From Calonectria ilicicola (taxonomy: Eukaryota; Ascomycota; Sordariomycetes; Hypocreales; Nectriaceae), in NCBI GenBank assembly GCA_020809705.1, contig CP085833.1:3472001-3536000 (forward strand): 64,000 nt of DNA. Reading direction: 5' to 3'. The notes under the pieces were generated by a model. The model was not told the DNA's origin. It did not search any database and saw only the letters and a program-made list of their open reading frames with translations. The position numbers and the translations under genes are program-made. This document shows positions 1 to 11,403 of the stretch, piece by piece. Within the stretch, counting starts at the first letter, position 1. Every line of letters starts with the position of its first letter.

Positions 1-747
1 ACAGGTCAGTGGGTTTGCTGGGGGCGATGGGGGGGCCTTACGGGGGGCTACGGGGCAGTCTTTGCGGCGGCTTTAGGGGGCAGAACCCCAAAGTGGACGT
101 CCCCTTTTCTCCCGCTTGGGCCTAGGACAGAACAGTACCCCTACCACAGCGCTACAGCATCCGCGCGCACCGCGTACAGCAACCGCAACCACACCCGCAC
201 CACCCACGCTTCCGGTATCCACTAACCACACTTACTCGCTCTCCCTCTATCCTGAATCGCACAGCGCAGCGCCGCCGCCGCGACACCTCCTGCGAATGCC
301 TCGCATCCCCATCCCTCCCTCTTCTCCTCTCCTTCGATTTCAATTCCCTCCCGGTGCTTCCTCTCCTCCTTTCTGCCCGTGATTCGCCCTCCTTCTTCTC
401 TGCTCTGCTCCGCCTTGTTCGCGGCTGCTCGGCTCCCTTTCCAGGCTCAGGGTCCTTGGCTCTTTTCTTTGTCTCTCCTTTTGCTTACCTTACCTTACTT
501 GGTTGCTTTTTTGCTTTTCCCGGCCCTGGCAATTGGGCTCGGTTCTGTTCGCAAAGTCTCGATCGACGTCAGCCTCGCCCGCTTCCGTCCCTCGTGCTCC
601 TTTGCCAATTCCATTCTTCCCCGTTCGCCATTCCGTGCGTCGACGGGCGCGCGCGTGCCTTGGGGAACCCGAACCCAACCGGGCAACCGTTACACACTCA
701 ACCGGGGACGTGCTGCTTGTGTTTCCTCTCACAACCACGTCCGTATC
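1..747. other. Upstream region of the ArfGAP gene
   Basis: No gene is supported here. The left edge has closely spaced G-runs (listed separately). From about 230 to 500 the + strand is strongly pyrimidine-rich (many CCCT, CTCC and TCTC runs), as in many filamentous-fungal core promoters and 5' leaders. Open frames across it are compositional and resemble no family I know. Confidence 0.6.
20..55 (+). other. Candidate G-quadruplex motif
   Basis: Four G-runs of 5, 7, 6 and 4 bases lie at 20-24, 29-35, 42-47 and 52-55, separated by loops of 4, 6 and 4 bases. This fits the canonical G3+N1-7 pattern with runs of at least four. It lies about 700 bp upstream of the ArfGAP start. Whether it folds or matters is inference. 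Confidence 0.6.
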
Positions 748-3061
748 ATGTCTGGAGCTATGAGCAAGCGCCAGCAGGCCCGCAACGAGAAGGCCCTCCA
801 GGACCTCGTCCACAACGTTGCGGGCAACAACATCTGCGCAGATTGTCACGCGCGCAATCCAGGTACGTCCATTTGCATTTGCTCCATCTTGAGCGCTTTA
901 CTTTGCGACTTTGGCTGACAAGACCCAGCTTGGGCATCATGGAGTGTACGCCTCCCCCCCCTCTTTGCGGAATCCCGCATTTCCCCTCCAATAACGTACT
1001 GACAACAAGGCTAGCTGGGTGTGTTCCTCTGCATGAGATGTGCTGCGATCCATCGAAAGTTGGGCACGCACATCTCCAAGGTTAAGTCCTTGAGCATGGA
1101 TGCATGGACCAATGAGCAAGTTGACGTGAGTCCCAGACTGCCTCGACTCTCTTCCCGCCCGGCATAGAAATACTCACGCGCAAAGGCAGAACATGCGAAA
1201 GGTCGGCAACGTTGCCTCCAACGACATCTATAACCCCGAGCATCGAAAACCCCCGGTCCCCGTCGACGCCGACGAAGCTGATTCAGCTATGGAACGTTTT
1301 ATTCGACAAAAGTACATGAATAATAATGTTGCGAATGGTTCCAAGAAGAAGCTCCCCAAGCTCCCTCAAACCGAAGACGAGACCCCTCCGCCTCTGCCAC
1401 CGAAGAACTCGAAATTTGGCTTCCGATCTGCCTCTTCTATTTTCCCTCTTTCCAAGTCGAAGAAGGAAACTCGCACCGTATCTGCCCAAATTCCACGAAG
1501 TCCTTCCCCGAAGCAGTCCAGCAAAGCGTCCAAGGTGTTTGGTGCGACACTGGATTTTGATCAAACCAGCGAGACGGGCCAGAAGCTCGCTAGGCTGAGA
1601 GATATGGGCTTCAATGACATGAAGCGAAATGCTCAAGTGCTCAAGGGCGTCAACGGAAACATGGAACGAGCAATCGAGACGCTGGTGCGCCTGGGTGAAG
1701 GTGGTGCCGGCGGTCGACCTTCACCCCTTCCCACACCATCTCCCCAGGAGCCAAACCTGCGAGCGTCTAGGTCGTTGACACCTATCACGCCTACTTCTGG
1801 AGGACTGGGGCTTGGCGCAGGATTGAGCGTGCCCAACCGATCAGCTACAGAACGACCAGCGACTCCGTCAAGCGCATCTACGAACCCGTTCGATAATCTA
1901 GGCCCCGCGCCACCTCAGACAGCGCAGTCTACAGGCACGCTCCAAAATAAGAACCCATATGGCCAGACGAATCCCTTTGGGGCTCCCACTCAGCAACAGA
2001 CAGATCCGTTTGCTCAGGCCTTCCAGAGCATGTCGCTATCTCCGGTCCAGCCTCTTTTCCCCCACCACACTGGCGGTCCGGCTTCACAGCTAGCCCAGCA
2101 GTTGACTGGGGGTTACCAGCAGCCTTCAGTGCCCTCTGCTCCCACTAGCCCCAATACTCATATGCCCATGACTTTCAACAACATGACATATCCTCAACCA
2201 ATGCAGCCACAGCACACCGGATATAATCCATTCTTAACAGGCCCTGTCAGTCCAGTTCAGCAGCAACCCACACAACAGCCTCAAGTGCCCCTCAACGTCA
2301 ACACGGCACAGCCGCAGGCCTCGTACAACCCATTTGCTCGGTCACCAACCCGGATCGCTTCGCCGAGCTTGGGACAAATTCCAGAACAATCCCAGACGTC
2401 TTTCCAGAGCCACCCGGTGTTCCAGACTTCAGCAGTATTCCAGAGCTCTACAGTCTTTCAAAGCCCTGCGCCGCTGGCCCAAGAAAGCGCTGCAAACCCA
2501 TTCTTTGCCAACACAGCCCAAGCTGTTAGCCCATCTATGGGGCAGAATCCATTTGGGCAGCCTCAGGCTATGCAGCAGCAGGTGCCCCAGCAGCAAGTGG
2601 CTCAGCCTTTGTATGGACAGCAATCGTTTGGGCAGCAGCTATTTGGACAACAACCGCAGCAGGCTCAGCCGCAAATCCAGGCGCAAACCCAGCAATTTCA
2701 GCAATTCCAACAACCTCAACGACCCGACAATGCATCTATTATGGCTCTTTACAACTATCCTAATTTGGCTCCCCAGAAGCCTGCCGTCCCCGAGCCAGTG
2801 CAGCAGTCTGTATTCCCCGCAACGATTCCCGAGAACCAAGTGATGCAGGGCTCTGTTTTGCAGGCGGCATCGGCCCCGCAGCCACTCTCTCCCACGAATA
2901 ATCCCTTTATGAATAATGTTACATCCGCCACCACGACCACCACTTCGCCCTTTGGCGCCGCAAGGAGCAGGGAAAGCATGAACCTTGGCATGGATCTCGC
3001 ATGGACGAACGGACGGCACAGTCCCGATGCGTTTGCGAGCCTTAGCGCACGGCATGTATGA
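748..3061 (+). CDS. ArfGAP with UBA domain and NPF motifs (Gts1-like)
   Basis: This is a GTPase-activating protein for Arf-family GTPases, acting in vesicle budding or endocytic traffic. I place exons at 748-862, 929-945, 1015-1125 and 1190-3061; all junctions are GT-AG and in phase, giving 704 aa. The ArfGAP zinc finger is joined across them: C30-x2-C33-x16-C50-x2-C53, followed by H57-R58-K-L-G with the catalytic Arg. A UBA domain lies at about 211-250 (MGF...[11 protein letters not shown]). The rest is low-complexity Q/P/S-rich with seven NPF tripeptides, the usual EH-domain ligand. Order and composition resemble yeast Gts1 (ArfGAP, UBA, Q-rich tail); this assignment is by architecture. The start has an in-frame second Met at codon 5. 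Exon 2 is a 17-nt microexon inside the zinc finger. Confidence 0.92.
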
Positions 3062-6000
3062 AGAGACGAGACGAGGACGAGGACGCATTGAAAAATGTCT
3101 AGGATAGTATATACGCAACCTGGGAGGTTTACTGTATCATAGTAATCGTAATGTTGGTTAACGGCAGTACATTGTTTCGCATGGACATTTGTTAATGCAC
3201 TTACAAAGTTGGGCACCTGGCCCTGGTCTCGATGCACTTATTCCTCCCGTTTGCTATTTTCTCTGTACATGTTTCACTTTTATTGGACCAATAAATTTCA
3301 TGGATACTATTTGTGCTCGATTTGATATCGTTGTCCCCCATATTGGGAGGCCTCAAGCTAATTGTGATCTTCTCCCAACTTCTGCCTCTCCGGGCCAACA
3401 CCTCACTACAGTCTCACACAGCGGGGATTGGTGGAGCTAGCAGTCTAGATATGGTTCCTTTCACGAAGCGAAACACCAGCAACCATGCGCTGGTGGCGGT
3501 GGTCATTTGTGGTTCTTGGATCGGACCGATTTAGTAACACATGAGATGATGATCTTGCAGGCTGGCCGTGTAAGCGTCGGGTTCAGAGACGGGAGCGATG
3601 ATCAGGTGAGAGATGTCTGCTTGGCGCACCCGTTGCACAGTCCGGAGCAAGGACGTCTCTTGCAGAGCTGGTGTAACAAGATGTGATCGACGTCTGATCG
3701 TGTGAATGCAAGATGAAGGATGCCACCTGCAACAGGCGCCAATCGTTTCAGACCCTGTGTCACATCTCCCCACCTTTGCCACTGCGCATCTGTGCGAAAC
3801 GCTACTCTCGACCACAGCGAGGAGCACTTATGGCGCCCAACCACACCGGCCCGTGCCGTGTCCGTGGTACAGGGATATTGTTGTTGGTTTGGACATTTGA
3901 AAAAAAATGAGAATTGATTTATATCTTGGTGATTTGTAAGAGGGAAGTGTTAGTGAGTAAGAGAAGCCAAGTAGTGAAGCACTACTGCAACGCATGATGA
4001 ATATGCTTCTTTGCTTTTTTTTTTTTTAGCCCCTTGTATATCATGGCATAAAAACTAGCGTGGAACCGCCAAAGCTTAGATACAAGCAAGCACGACTCGA
4101 ATATTACCATGGGATGACTGGGCTCACTCAGCTCCCATTTATTTTCGTGGCAACACAACGATCTTGGCAGTACGTCAAATGCTGTGAGATTCACTCAAAA
4201 TCAAGGAAAACTGGTGATACGTAATAATCAAATATGACGCATTATGCATGCGGCTAGTGATAAGGCCACTTAGTTGAATGCGCTGTGAATGGGAACTGGC
4301 ATGGGCGAATAGCAGAGCAAACCGGCAAACAGCACAACACCCTCTGATGGCTGACGTGTCGGACACGGAATGGTCTTTGGTGAAAGACTAGCTAATCGCC
4401 AGCACTATTTTGGCGCTGAAGTAGATGATTGGTGAATGCTTTTAGGGATGCTTTCGATGATAGTCTTTGTTGGCATGCCGCTGTGTGGTTGACATAGGGA
4501 CGTTCACGTGCAGAGCTATTCAAGGAATGAAGATGGCCCTAGTAACCCAACCGCATTGACAATGCACGAGAGTCCTTAGGAACCCAGGCCAACGGATCAG
4601 GAGCTAAGACTGCATTCGTCGTCAAGCCACAATGCATGGCTCATGTCTCAAGACTAGGTTGGATGATTTGCTGGTCGAGCAAAGACATGGTGCGGCAGGA
4701 ATGCGACATGGCAATCCACCAATCAACTTACATGGCACACGTTAGCCCGGGCTTGGGTGCCAACCTCGGCTCTAAGCTGGGATGAAAAACCGGGCGGGGA
4801 AATGAAGCTGTTTCAACTTGGCCTGAGAGTCATGATGTTCATCCATGATAAATTCATCAAGTCGGGGATTCGTAATCGTACGCGAGCGCGCATGCAGTGT
4901 AATTGGGGGAATCCCTGAGGAGTCGCTTGTCCTTGTCCTCATGACTTGGCTGACCAAGCCCCGCTGCAGTTGGTGACGATACTGTGGCACTGCATGGCGA
5001 GATTAGCTACAAGGCTGCTGAGGAATGGCGACCCCAGTTGCAATCGAAGAGAATGTGCACTGAGAATGGGAACACGTAGGATCAGAGGTCAGGATAGTCT
5101 TTCAACTACGATTAAGGCTGTAGCTAATACCTAATCTCATTCCATTTGATACGCGCTATGTCCTCCGAGAAAGCTTCCAGGGCGAAGCAGTCTCGCAATG
5201 ACTTCGCCTTGTCGTAGAGCTGGCCCTTCTAGACTCGTCACGAAGTCGCTAAAAGACCACAGTGCGCAAACCTACTCTCCGGCACAGTACTCGCCTCACC
5301 GATGCTGACACGCACTGTCTGTGCTACCGCTATTATGCAGTGATGCCAGACAGCACCCACAGGGCGCTGGAACAAGACCGCTGTGAGTCGTTATGACGAT
5401 AAAAAGTGGGAAATGCTGAGGCGAAACGTGACGCATCAGGAGACATGTCGTTGGGTCGCGGCTCTTCCCCCGCAACAATGACAAGTTGATGTGATGGAAG
5501 GACACATAATTGGCTGGCTCAATGCAGCATCCCACGAGGGATCGACGCCTGCGTCCACTGGGCACACCATGAGCATTCTGGCGCTCTCAGGATGGAGCTT
5601 CTAATCGCTGTGGAGGCGTTCGCGTTAGCGGCGGGCGGCGACCACCACCACCCATCCATTGAGTTCTGTCATGATGGTTGCGTGCCCCTGTCGCTCAATC
5701 CGCACTGTATTTGCCAGCTGAAGCCAAGGGGGCCTGTGCGTGCTCTCAATGCTACTTTCCCCGCAGCAGTGTTAGTGGCCACAGTGGGTGGCGAGGCGAA
5801 TTAACAGGGTGCAGGGTGTGCTGCACAGTGGCCGGACAGCGGCAGTGATTGGCTGCAGCAGCCATGCAGGAAAAAAAAATGTGGTGCAGCACGCAGCAGA
5901 ATGACAACGGCGGGGGGCCACAGTGCATTTTGCCGGCCACTAGGGCGCACCAACGGCGGACATGGAGCACCACCGAAAGTTTTTTGATTGGGAAGCAGTG

Positions 6001-6402
6001 CCTCCTTCCGGCTCGGCGGCCACCTCCCCCCCCGACTGCTCCGAGCGTCGACTCCTCCTTCCTCTCCCTTTTTCAAGCCCGACACGTCGCCTTCCGATCT
6101 CACCGCTGCCCAAAACTTGATTCCTCCATCTGCAATCCAAGACATTTCACTAAAACCCGCCGCTTGCAACAACCCCGACCGAGCACAAAAAAAGAAACGA
6201 AAAAAACATTTCGCCTACTATAACAACAGAGCTTCCCCCGCCACTTTCCTCGACGCAAGCAATCTTCATGGACACCAGCTTCCTATCGGATCTCCAGTCT
6301 CGACGCTTAGCTATCCCGCCGACGCCTTCGTGCCCCTTCAGACCCAGAACAATACCGTCTTCGCGACACACTCAGACCAACACCCGAGCAATCTTGTCAA
6401 CA
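3062..6402. other. 3.3-kb intergenic region before the antizyme gene
   Basis: No gene is supported. Open frames here are short and overlapping without family resemblance. A T-rich run lies at about 4015-4027. The last 550 bp (about 5850-6400) are CT/CA-rich and look like the promoter and leader of the antizyme gene. An in-frame upstream ATG at 6268 (weak context, T at -3) could extend the antizyme N-terminus. Confidence 0.55.
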
Positions 6403-7359
6403 ATGGCGCCATTGAGAAACCAAAATCTTAATTGTAGTAGTAACTACGGCGAGGCCGTTGTCCAGCAGGTCAATGTCCTTGCCTCTTGCTACATTGTCGA
6501 CTCCGCTGCCAGCCTTAAGGGCCTCCACTACTGCACTACGGGGGTTGCCGGTACGTTGATTCTTGCGTCGCGACCTTGATAGTTGACATTGATGCTAACA
6601 TGACTCACAGGGGCCGAGTGGTATTCCTGAGGTCCCTTCCTCAGGTCTACCCTCCCCTCCGACAAGTCCCCCCCTCGCCGCACTAACCTCGTCGAACGAG
6701 CTTGCTCTTCTGCCTAAGAAGCAGAAGCGCGAGATCCCAGGCCGGCGCCTGGGCCGGCGAGGGGGGGCAGCACTCTCGATCAGGGAAGAATGTGAGAGAT
6801 TCTTTTGCGAGACCATGAAGACGGCCTTCCACGGTGAGAGGAACCCGTCGATGTATGGCTCCGGCCTGTCTGGTGCTTATTTACAAACGCCGCCGTCCGA
6901 TGACCTGCTACCCGAACACTTTCAGCAGCGCTTTGATCAGGATAAGCTGCCCAGCTATGACGTTGACGCCTGGCTGGAGGTTTGGGACTATGCAGGCGGG
7001 GCGAGCTTCCGTGCCTTTGTCGCAAATGATGGAGAGGAGAAGTCACTCTTCGTCTTTTTCGATGCAGAAGGCGTCATGGGCCGAGATCTGAAAAAAGCGT
7101 ACGTTCCTCTTCTAATTCCTGCAGTGTTGTCACTCGCTAACTATTTTCCAGTCTCATGGCCCTCATCGAACTGGCCGACGGTCCCTTGGACTGTTCTCAT
7201 GTTGTCACTTGCATTGACAGGCGTATCCCTAAGGATGAGACGCGGTCTTTGTCCAAGAGTCTTCAATGGGTCGGCTTCGATATGATTACCCTGGATCACT
7301 GGGCTCACGATCTGGATGTGACCAGCAAGCGATGGATGTTTATGGGTATGGAGATTTAG
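6403..7359 (+). CDS. OAZ1: Ornithine decarboxylase antizyme, +1 frameshift
   Basis: Antizyme binds ornithine decarboxylase, blocks its activity and sends it to the proteasome, so it is the feedback brake on polyamine synthesis. Exons are 6403-6550, 6611-7098 and 7152-7359. The first frame runs 55 codons (MAPLRNQN...GAEWYS) and stops at TGA 6628-6630. Skipping T6628 opens a second frame of 225 aa that carries the antizyme domain, including DAWLEVWDYAGG...FRAFV, the LADGPLDCSHVVTCIDR region and the final WVGFDMITLDHWAHDL segment. The full product would be about 280 aa, near the yeast length. The W-Y-S-stop context (TGG TAT TCC TGA) matches the animal and fission-yeast UCC-UGA shift site in form. 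ATG 6403 has A at -3 and is preferred over 6268. Conventional gene callers would split or truncate it. Confidence 0.93.
6622..6631 (+). promoter_or_regulatory. Programmed +1 frameshift site (UAU-UCC-UGA-G)
   Basis: The zero frame reads TAT TCC TGA; the antizyme body continues in the +1 frame from GAG at 6629. In known antizymes polyamines raise the shift efficiency at UCC-UGA; regulation here is inferred from the family. A perfect 7-bp inverted repeat (CCTGAGG at 6626-6632, CCTCAGG at 6639-6645, 6-nt loop) includes the stop codon itself. Confidence 0.9.
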
Positions 7360-7774
7360 GTTCCATGATTCATTTTGGAGTTAAAGGGGAGGGATGGCTT
7401 TCCTTGCGTCCATTTCGACTTTGCCATTTACCTTTTCTGCTTTGCTTCGTTCCACCTGGTTTCGCGTCCTTGTTTGACTTGTTGCTCTGCTGCTCGGGGA
7501 CCTCTGGTAGCATTCTGGAGTTGAGTTGCAAAAAGCCTTCTGAAAATTTGGCGCATCTCTGCATTATAATACCCAAAGTGTTTGAGTTTTTGGTAGCAGT
7601 TGTTGAGTCTTGTTGCTTTAGTGCTTTGATTTTGGGGGCTTGTTAAAAGCATGTATACATGTTACATGTCTATCTACTAGTTTGGGATTACATCATTCAA
7701 TTGAAACACGATAAGAATGGCCAATTACTCTTGTTCACTTTTTTCTATCATCTAAATCTGCTTTTTGTCCGCCT
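7360..7774. other. Convergent intergenic region, antizyme and HIS7 3' ends
   Basis: The 415 bp between the two convergent stop codons hold 3'-UTR-like sequence, AT-rich in its right half. I see no further gene. Confidence 0.6.
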
Positions 7775-9486
7775 CTAAGGATCTGTCTCGAATTTCCTTA
7801 CCTTGAGTCCCTTCTCTTCCAAATAATCTTTGACCTGCTTAACCATATACTCGCCTCGGTGGAACATGCCAGCTCCCAGGGCAGCATCGGTCTTGGTCTT
7901 GTCAAAGACCTCCTCGAAGTGACCTGGGTTACCTGCGCCACTGGAAGCAATGACGGGGATGCGGATGGAAGCCTTGACTTGGTCAATGAGCTCGAGGTCG
8001 AAACCGCTGTTTGTGCCATCCTTGTCGATACAGTTGAGGAGGATCTCACCAGCACCCATAGCTTCAACGGCCTGAACGAGCTCGACGACATCCATATCGC
8101 GCGTCTCACGACCGCCCTTGATGGTGCAGGCATACCAACAGTACTCTTCACCCTTAGGACCAGGGAATTTCGTGCGGATAATGTTGTGACGAGTGGCATC
8201 AGGCTTGGGTACGTAGACACGCTTGGGGTCAATGCTGACGACAACGGCCTGGTTGCCGTAGGCTTTTGAGATTTGCTCAATGGCAGTGTTCCCGAAGAGT
8301 TTTCGGCCGAGCGAGTAGTACTCTTCAGCAGCAATGACTGCGTCTGAGCCAATTGAGACCTTGTCGGCGCCAGACTTGAAGTACATGGTAGCAATCTCGA
8401 GGGCCGAAACCTTGGTGCCGTCAGTGTCGACAGTGTCTCGGATACCACCACCGATGGTCAGGGGCACAAAGACTGTTTTTGAAGTCTGACGAAGAATCTC
8501 GAGCATGGGAAGATCTGCAACAGGACAATCACGGAAGGACGTAATGTTTAGGAAAGTAACCTCGTCCGCGCCGGACTCGTAATACTTCTTGGCCATTTCA
8601 ACAGGCTTGCCTAGGTTGCGGACGTTGCGGTCGGAGCCCTTTTCTCGGACGTCATATTGGTCACCCTTGGTAACAACTAGATCGCCCTGATCGTTGGTTC
8701 GGACATCAAGGCAGGCAATGACACGACGGGTGAGGCTATCCTTGAAATCGACATTGAGACCTTCAGGAGAGGGAGCAGCAAGGGCTTTGGCACCCTCCCC
8801 AGTCAAGAAGGCACGGATAGTTCGCAGACCAGCCACGCCAGACTTTTCAGGGTGGAATTGAGTAGCGTAAATGTTACCCTTGGCAACAGCTCCCACAAAG
8901 GTCTCAGAACCATAGGTGGCTGTCGCCACAGTCCAGCCCTGAGACTCAAGTTCGCCCTTCTTGTAAGGCAGCTTGAATGAGTGGACGTAGTAGTATTTAG
9001 AATCTGGGCTGAGGTCGTACATGGAGGCGCCCCCTGTAGTTGAATCGTTCCATCCGATATGAGGGACGGCCTTGTCTGAGTCATCGAAGCGGTCGAGTGA
9101 GCCCTTGATCACTCCTAAACCAGGGACATTGGGATCCTCGGTCGAGCCCTCGAAGAGAACTTGGACACCTACGCAAATTGCGAAGAAGGGTTTGCCGGAG
9201 TCAATGTGTTTTCGGATTGGATCGAGGTAACCTGCTTGTGAAAGCTGAGAGAGACAATGGCCGAAGTGGCCTACACCAGGGAGAATGAGTTTCTAAACAC
9301 AGGCGAATTGGTCAATACTGTATGGTCTAGTTATGAGGGGCAAGCAGGACAGAATGCGCCAACCTCAGCTTTGGGGACATCTTCCGGTGAGCGAACCCAC
9401 TCGACCTCGTATCCCTGACTCTCAATGGCGTTTACCAGGCTTCTAATGTTGCCGGCAACATAATCTAGTAGGTGAACGGTGGGCAT
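7775..9486 (-). CDS. HIS7: Imidazole glycerol phosphate synthase (HisH-HisF fusion)
   Basis: This bifunctional enzyme makes imidazole glycerol phosphate and AICAR from PRFAR and glutamine, the fifth step of histidine synthesis. Minus-strand exons are 9486-9364 and 9292-7775 with a 71-bp GT-AG intron after codon 41; the product is 546 aa, close to yeast His7 (552). The N-terminal glutaminase half starts [13 protein letters not shown] and has the nucleophile Cys in FAICVGVQ and the His of the triad in QFHPEKSG. The C-terminal cyclase half is a TIM barrel with the first catalytic Asp in ACLDVRTN, and phosphate-binding glycines in TIGGGIRD and ASSGAGN. All key motifs are present. A TGAGTCA site lies about 195 bp upstream. 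Confidence is high. Confidence 0.97.
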
Positions 9487-9588
9487 CTTGGACCCAGAAG
9501 CTGATTATGGAGGGGTATTGAATTAAGTCGACGAGATGGCGGGGTAGAAGGAGAAGGACGTTGAAGGGTTGAGCAAGCCGGGCGCAGA

Positions 9589-9610
9589 GAAAAGAAAAGA
9601 AAAGAAAAGA
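9589..9610. repeat. (AAAAG)n microsatellite
   Basis: About four tandem AAAAG units lie in the presumed HIS7 5' leader, where they form a TCTTT-type pyrimidine tract in the transcript. Confidence 0.8.
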
Positions 9611-9679
9611 CCGGTATCTATGAAGATAAAATATTGGTAAAGAGGATTGTAAATGTAGTAGAGACGAGCCGTCGCGATG

Positions 9680-9686
9680 TGAGTCA
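9680..9686 (-). promoter_or_regulatory. Gcn4/Cpc1-type site TGAGTCA
   Basis: This is an exact match to TGASTCA, the general amino-acid control element, about 195 bp upstream of the HIS7 ATG. HIS7 orthologues are known targets of this bZIP regulator in yeast and of CPC1 in Neurospora, so control by amino-acid starvation is a reasonable inference. Confidence 0.7.
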
Positions 9687-10137
9687 AATCGTGGGGGTTT
9701 GAGATTTTGCGACGGCTCCAAGTCTTGAGATGAGTCGTTCCAATGGCTGCGACAGCGGGGCAGCAACGCGCCCAGCACCTGCCCCGCCTGATCCCTGCTA
9801 GCAAAAAAAAAGTGTAGGTAATGCTTTGTGCCGCCACTGACCGACCTGACCGGAGTCTGAACGGATCTTGATCATCACGCTGGAAGCCGGAAGTCTCGGG
9901 GCCCTGTAGCTTTGGGGACGACCTGTCTTGAACCGCAGCACTCCTTGCGCCTCCCCTGCCTTTCGTTCGTTTACTTCCACGGCACCTACGACCCCGCCTG
10001 GGGATCGGGGTCTGGTTCTCGCCGTCGCGTACATGACATATGCTTGAAGCAGCTCGACGCCGTTGTCAAGACCTCTACGCCCCCTTTGCGCTCTCTGATC
10101 AACATTGACCTCGAACTCGGACATCACTGCCACTACC

Positions 10138-11403
10138 ATGGCTGCCGCCGTGGACGAAGCAACATTGGCACAGCAGCCTGGAGTGCTGAGCCTGGACGAG
10201 CAACAGGAACAGGATGACCAGGAAGAGTGGGAGTATGAATACTCGACTACCGAAACTGAGGTACGCATGATCCCGCTACACCTCTCACCGCTGCGTACCG
10301 TCTCGCCAGGACCTAACCGCCATCGATAGACCTACTACCTAACCCTCGAATTATCTTATCCCGAGTTCAAGGACCGCCAATCTCGAGCCATTCATCACAG
10401 TCGAGGCGGATACTACAAGCACTGGCTGGACCAGACTCCGGGTCAGCTAAAGGCAGCTGCTGAAGCGGATAATGAAGGCGACAATGATAATGACGATGAA
10501 CCGCTACCCGAACCAGAAGCCGACGATGACGAGCCCGATATCGACCCAGAGCTGAGGGACAAGGGGAAAGCAGTCGACCACGGGGACGGAGACGACAACG
10601 ACAAGGCGCAAGAAGATGATGACGAGGTTGAGGACATTCAGATCCTAGATTTGCACTCGAATAACCCCATAATTTCATACAAGGGCCGTGTATTTGAAGG
10701 GCAATGGGCCGAAGTTATTGGCACTGAGGCCATCTTTGCGAATCGCGACAACGAGAAGCCTCTGCCTGCACTACGCCACCTGGATAGAAATCTGGATTTA
10801 CTTGGAGCCAGCGCATCTCGAATCCTGACTAAGGAAAAGCTACTAAAGCCCAAAGTTCCCAAAGAGGATCCCTTGGCAGCCATCCGAGAGGAGTGGAATA
10901 TTCGCATTCCCGTAGGCAAGGATCGAACAGGAGAGCGCGCGCAACAGACACGATTCCTCGAAAATCTAATCGCGCTCAAGAAAAAGAAAGGGGAGACAGA
11001 CCAGGTAACGGTATATGCAAAGGATGGCGAGGGCAAAGATTTCAAGGATAGTCGCGATCCAGATTACAAACCTCGACGAAGAAGAAGAATGCTTAATGAA
11101 GATGGGGAGGAGGTAGTGCCAAAACGAGATCGACGTCGTGCTGGGCGGCGGCGGGCTGGGCGGCCAAGGGTTCGAGCTGGGCGTGGCAGAGGAGACGCAG
11201 CAACGACACCAACACCGGCAACCAATCCAACTCGAACCAACGAACCTACGGGACTATCAAGGCCAACACCGCGCAGATGGGACGAGCTCTACGAGAGAGA
11301 AGATGACGATGATGACGATGACGACGATGAAGACGAGGTGGATGAGGACATGGAGGATAGGAGCGACTCGGATGAAGACGAAAACATGTCTTTGGCGGAA
11401 TAG
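10138..11403 (+). CDS. TFIIIC triple-barrel subunit (Tfc7/Sfc7/GTF3C6 type)
   Basis: Predicted small subunit of TFIIIC, which recruits RNA polymerase III to tRNA genes in the nucleus. Exons are 10138-10260 and 10330-11403 (in phase, 398 aa). The triple-barrel domain is visible as EEWEYEYSTTETETYYLTLELS (about residues 30-50) and, after a long acidic insert, DIQILDLHSNNPIISYKGRVFEGQW...GTEAIF (about 143-180). That split barrel with a short first strand and a later 'Y.G..FEG.W....GTE' segment is typical of the TFIIIC sub6 family. The C-terminal 100 residues are a basic RRAGRRRAGRP patch followed by an Asp/Glu run. I rate the family as probable to strong; subunit number follows yeast naming. Confidence 0.85.

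Larger units (their letters stand above)
9487..10137. promoter_or_regulatory. Divergent promoter, HIS7 and TFIIIC subunit
   Basis: This 651-bp stretch separates two divergent start codons. It holds a (AAAAG)n purine tract at about 9589-9610, read as a pyrimidine tract on the HIS7 strand, a TGAGTCA site at 9680-9686 and a one-mismatch copy, TGAGTCG, at 9731-9737. CT-rich leader sequence precedes the TFIIIC start. Confidence 0.65.

Noticed and set aside
6268..6402. Earlier in-frame antizyme start at 6268
   Set aside because: Start context is weak (T at -3) and the extra 45 residues are low-complexity; kept only as a possible alternative start.
11281..11400. GATGAC-type tandem repeat
   Set aside because: It encodes the acidic Asp/Glu tail of the TFIIIC subunit, so codon repetition explains it.
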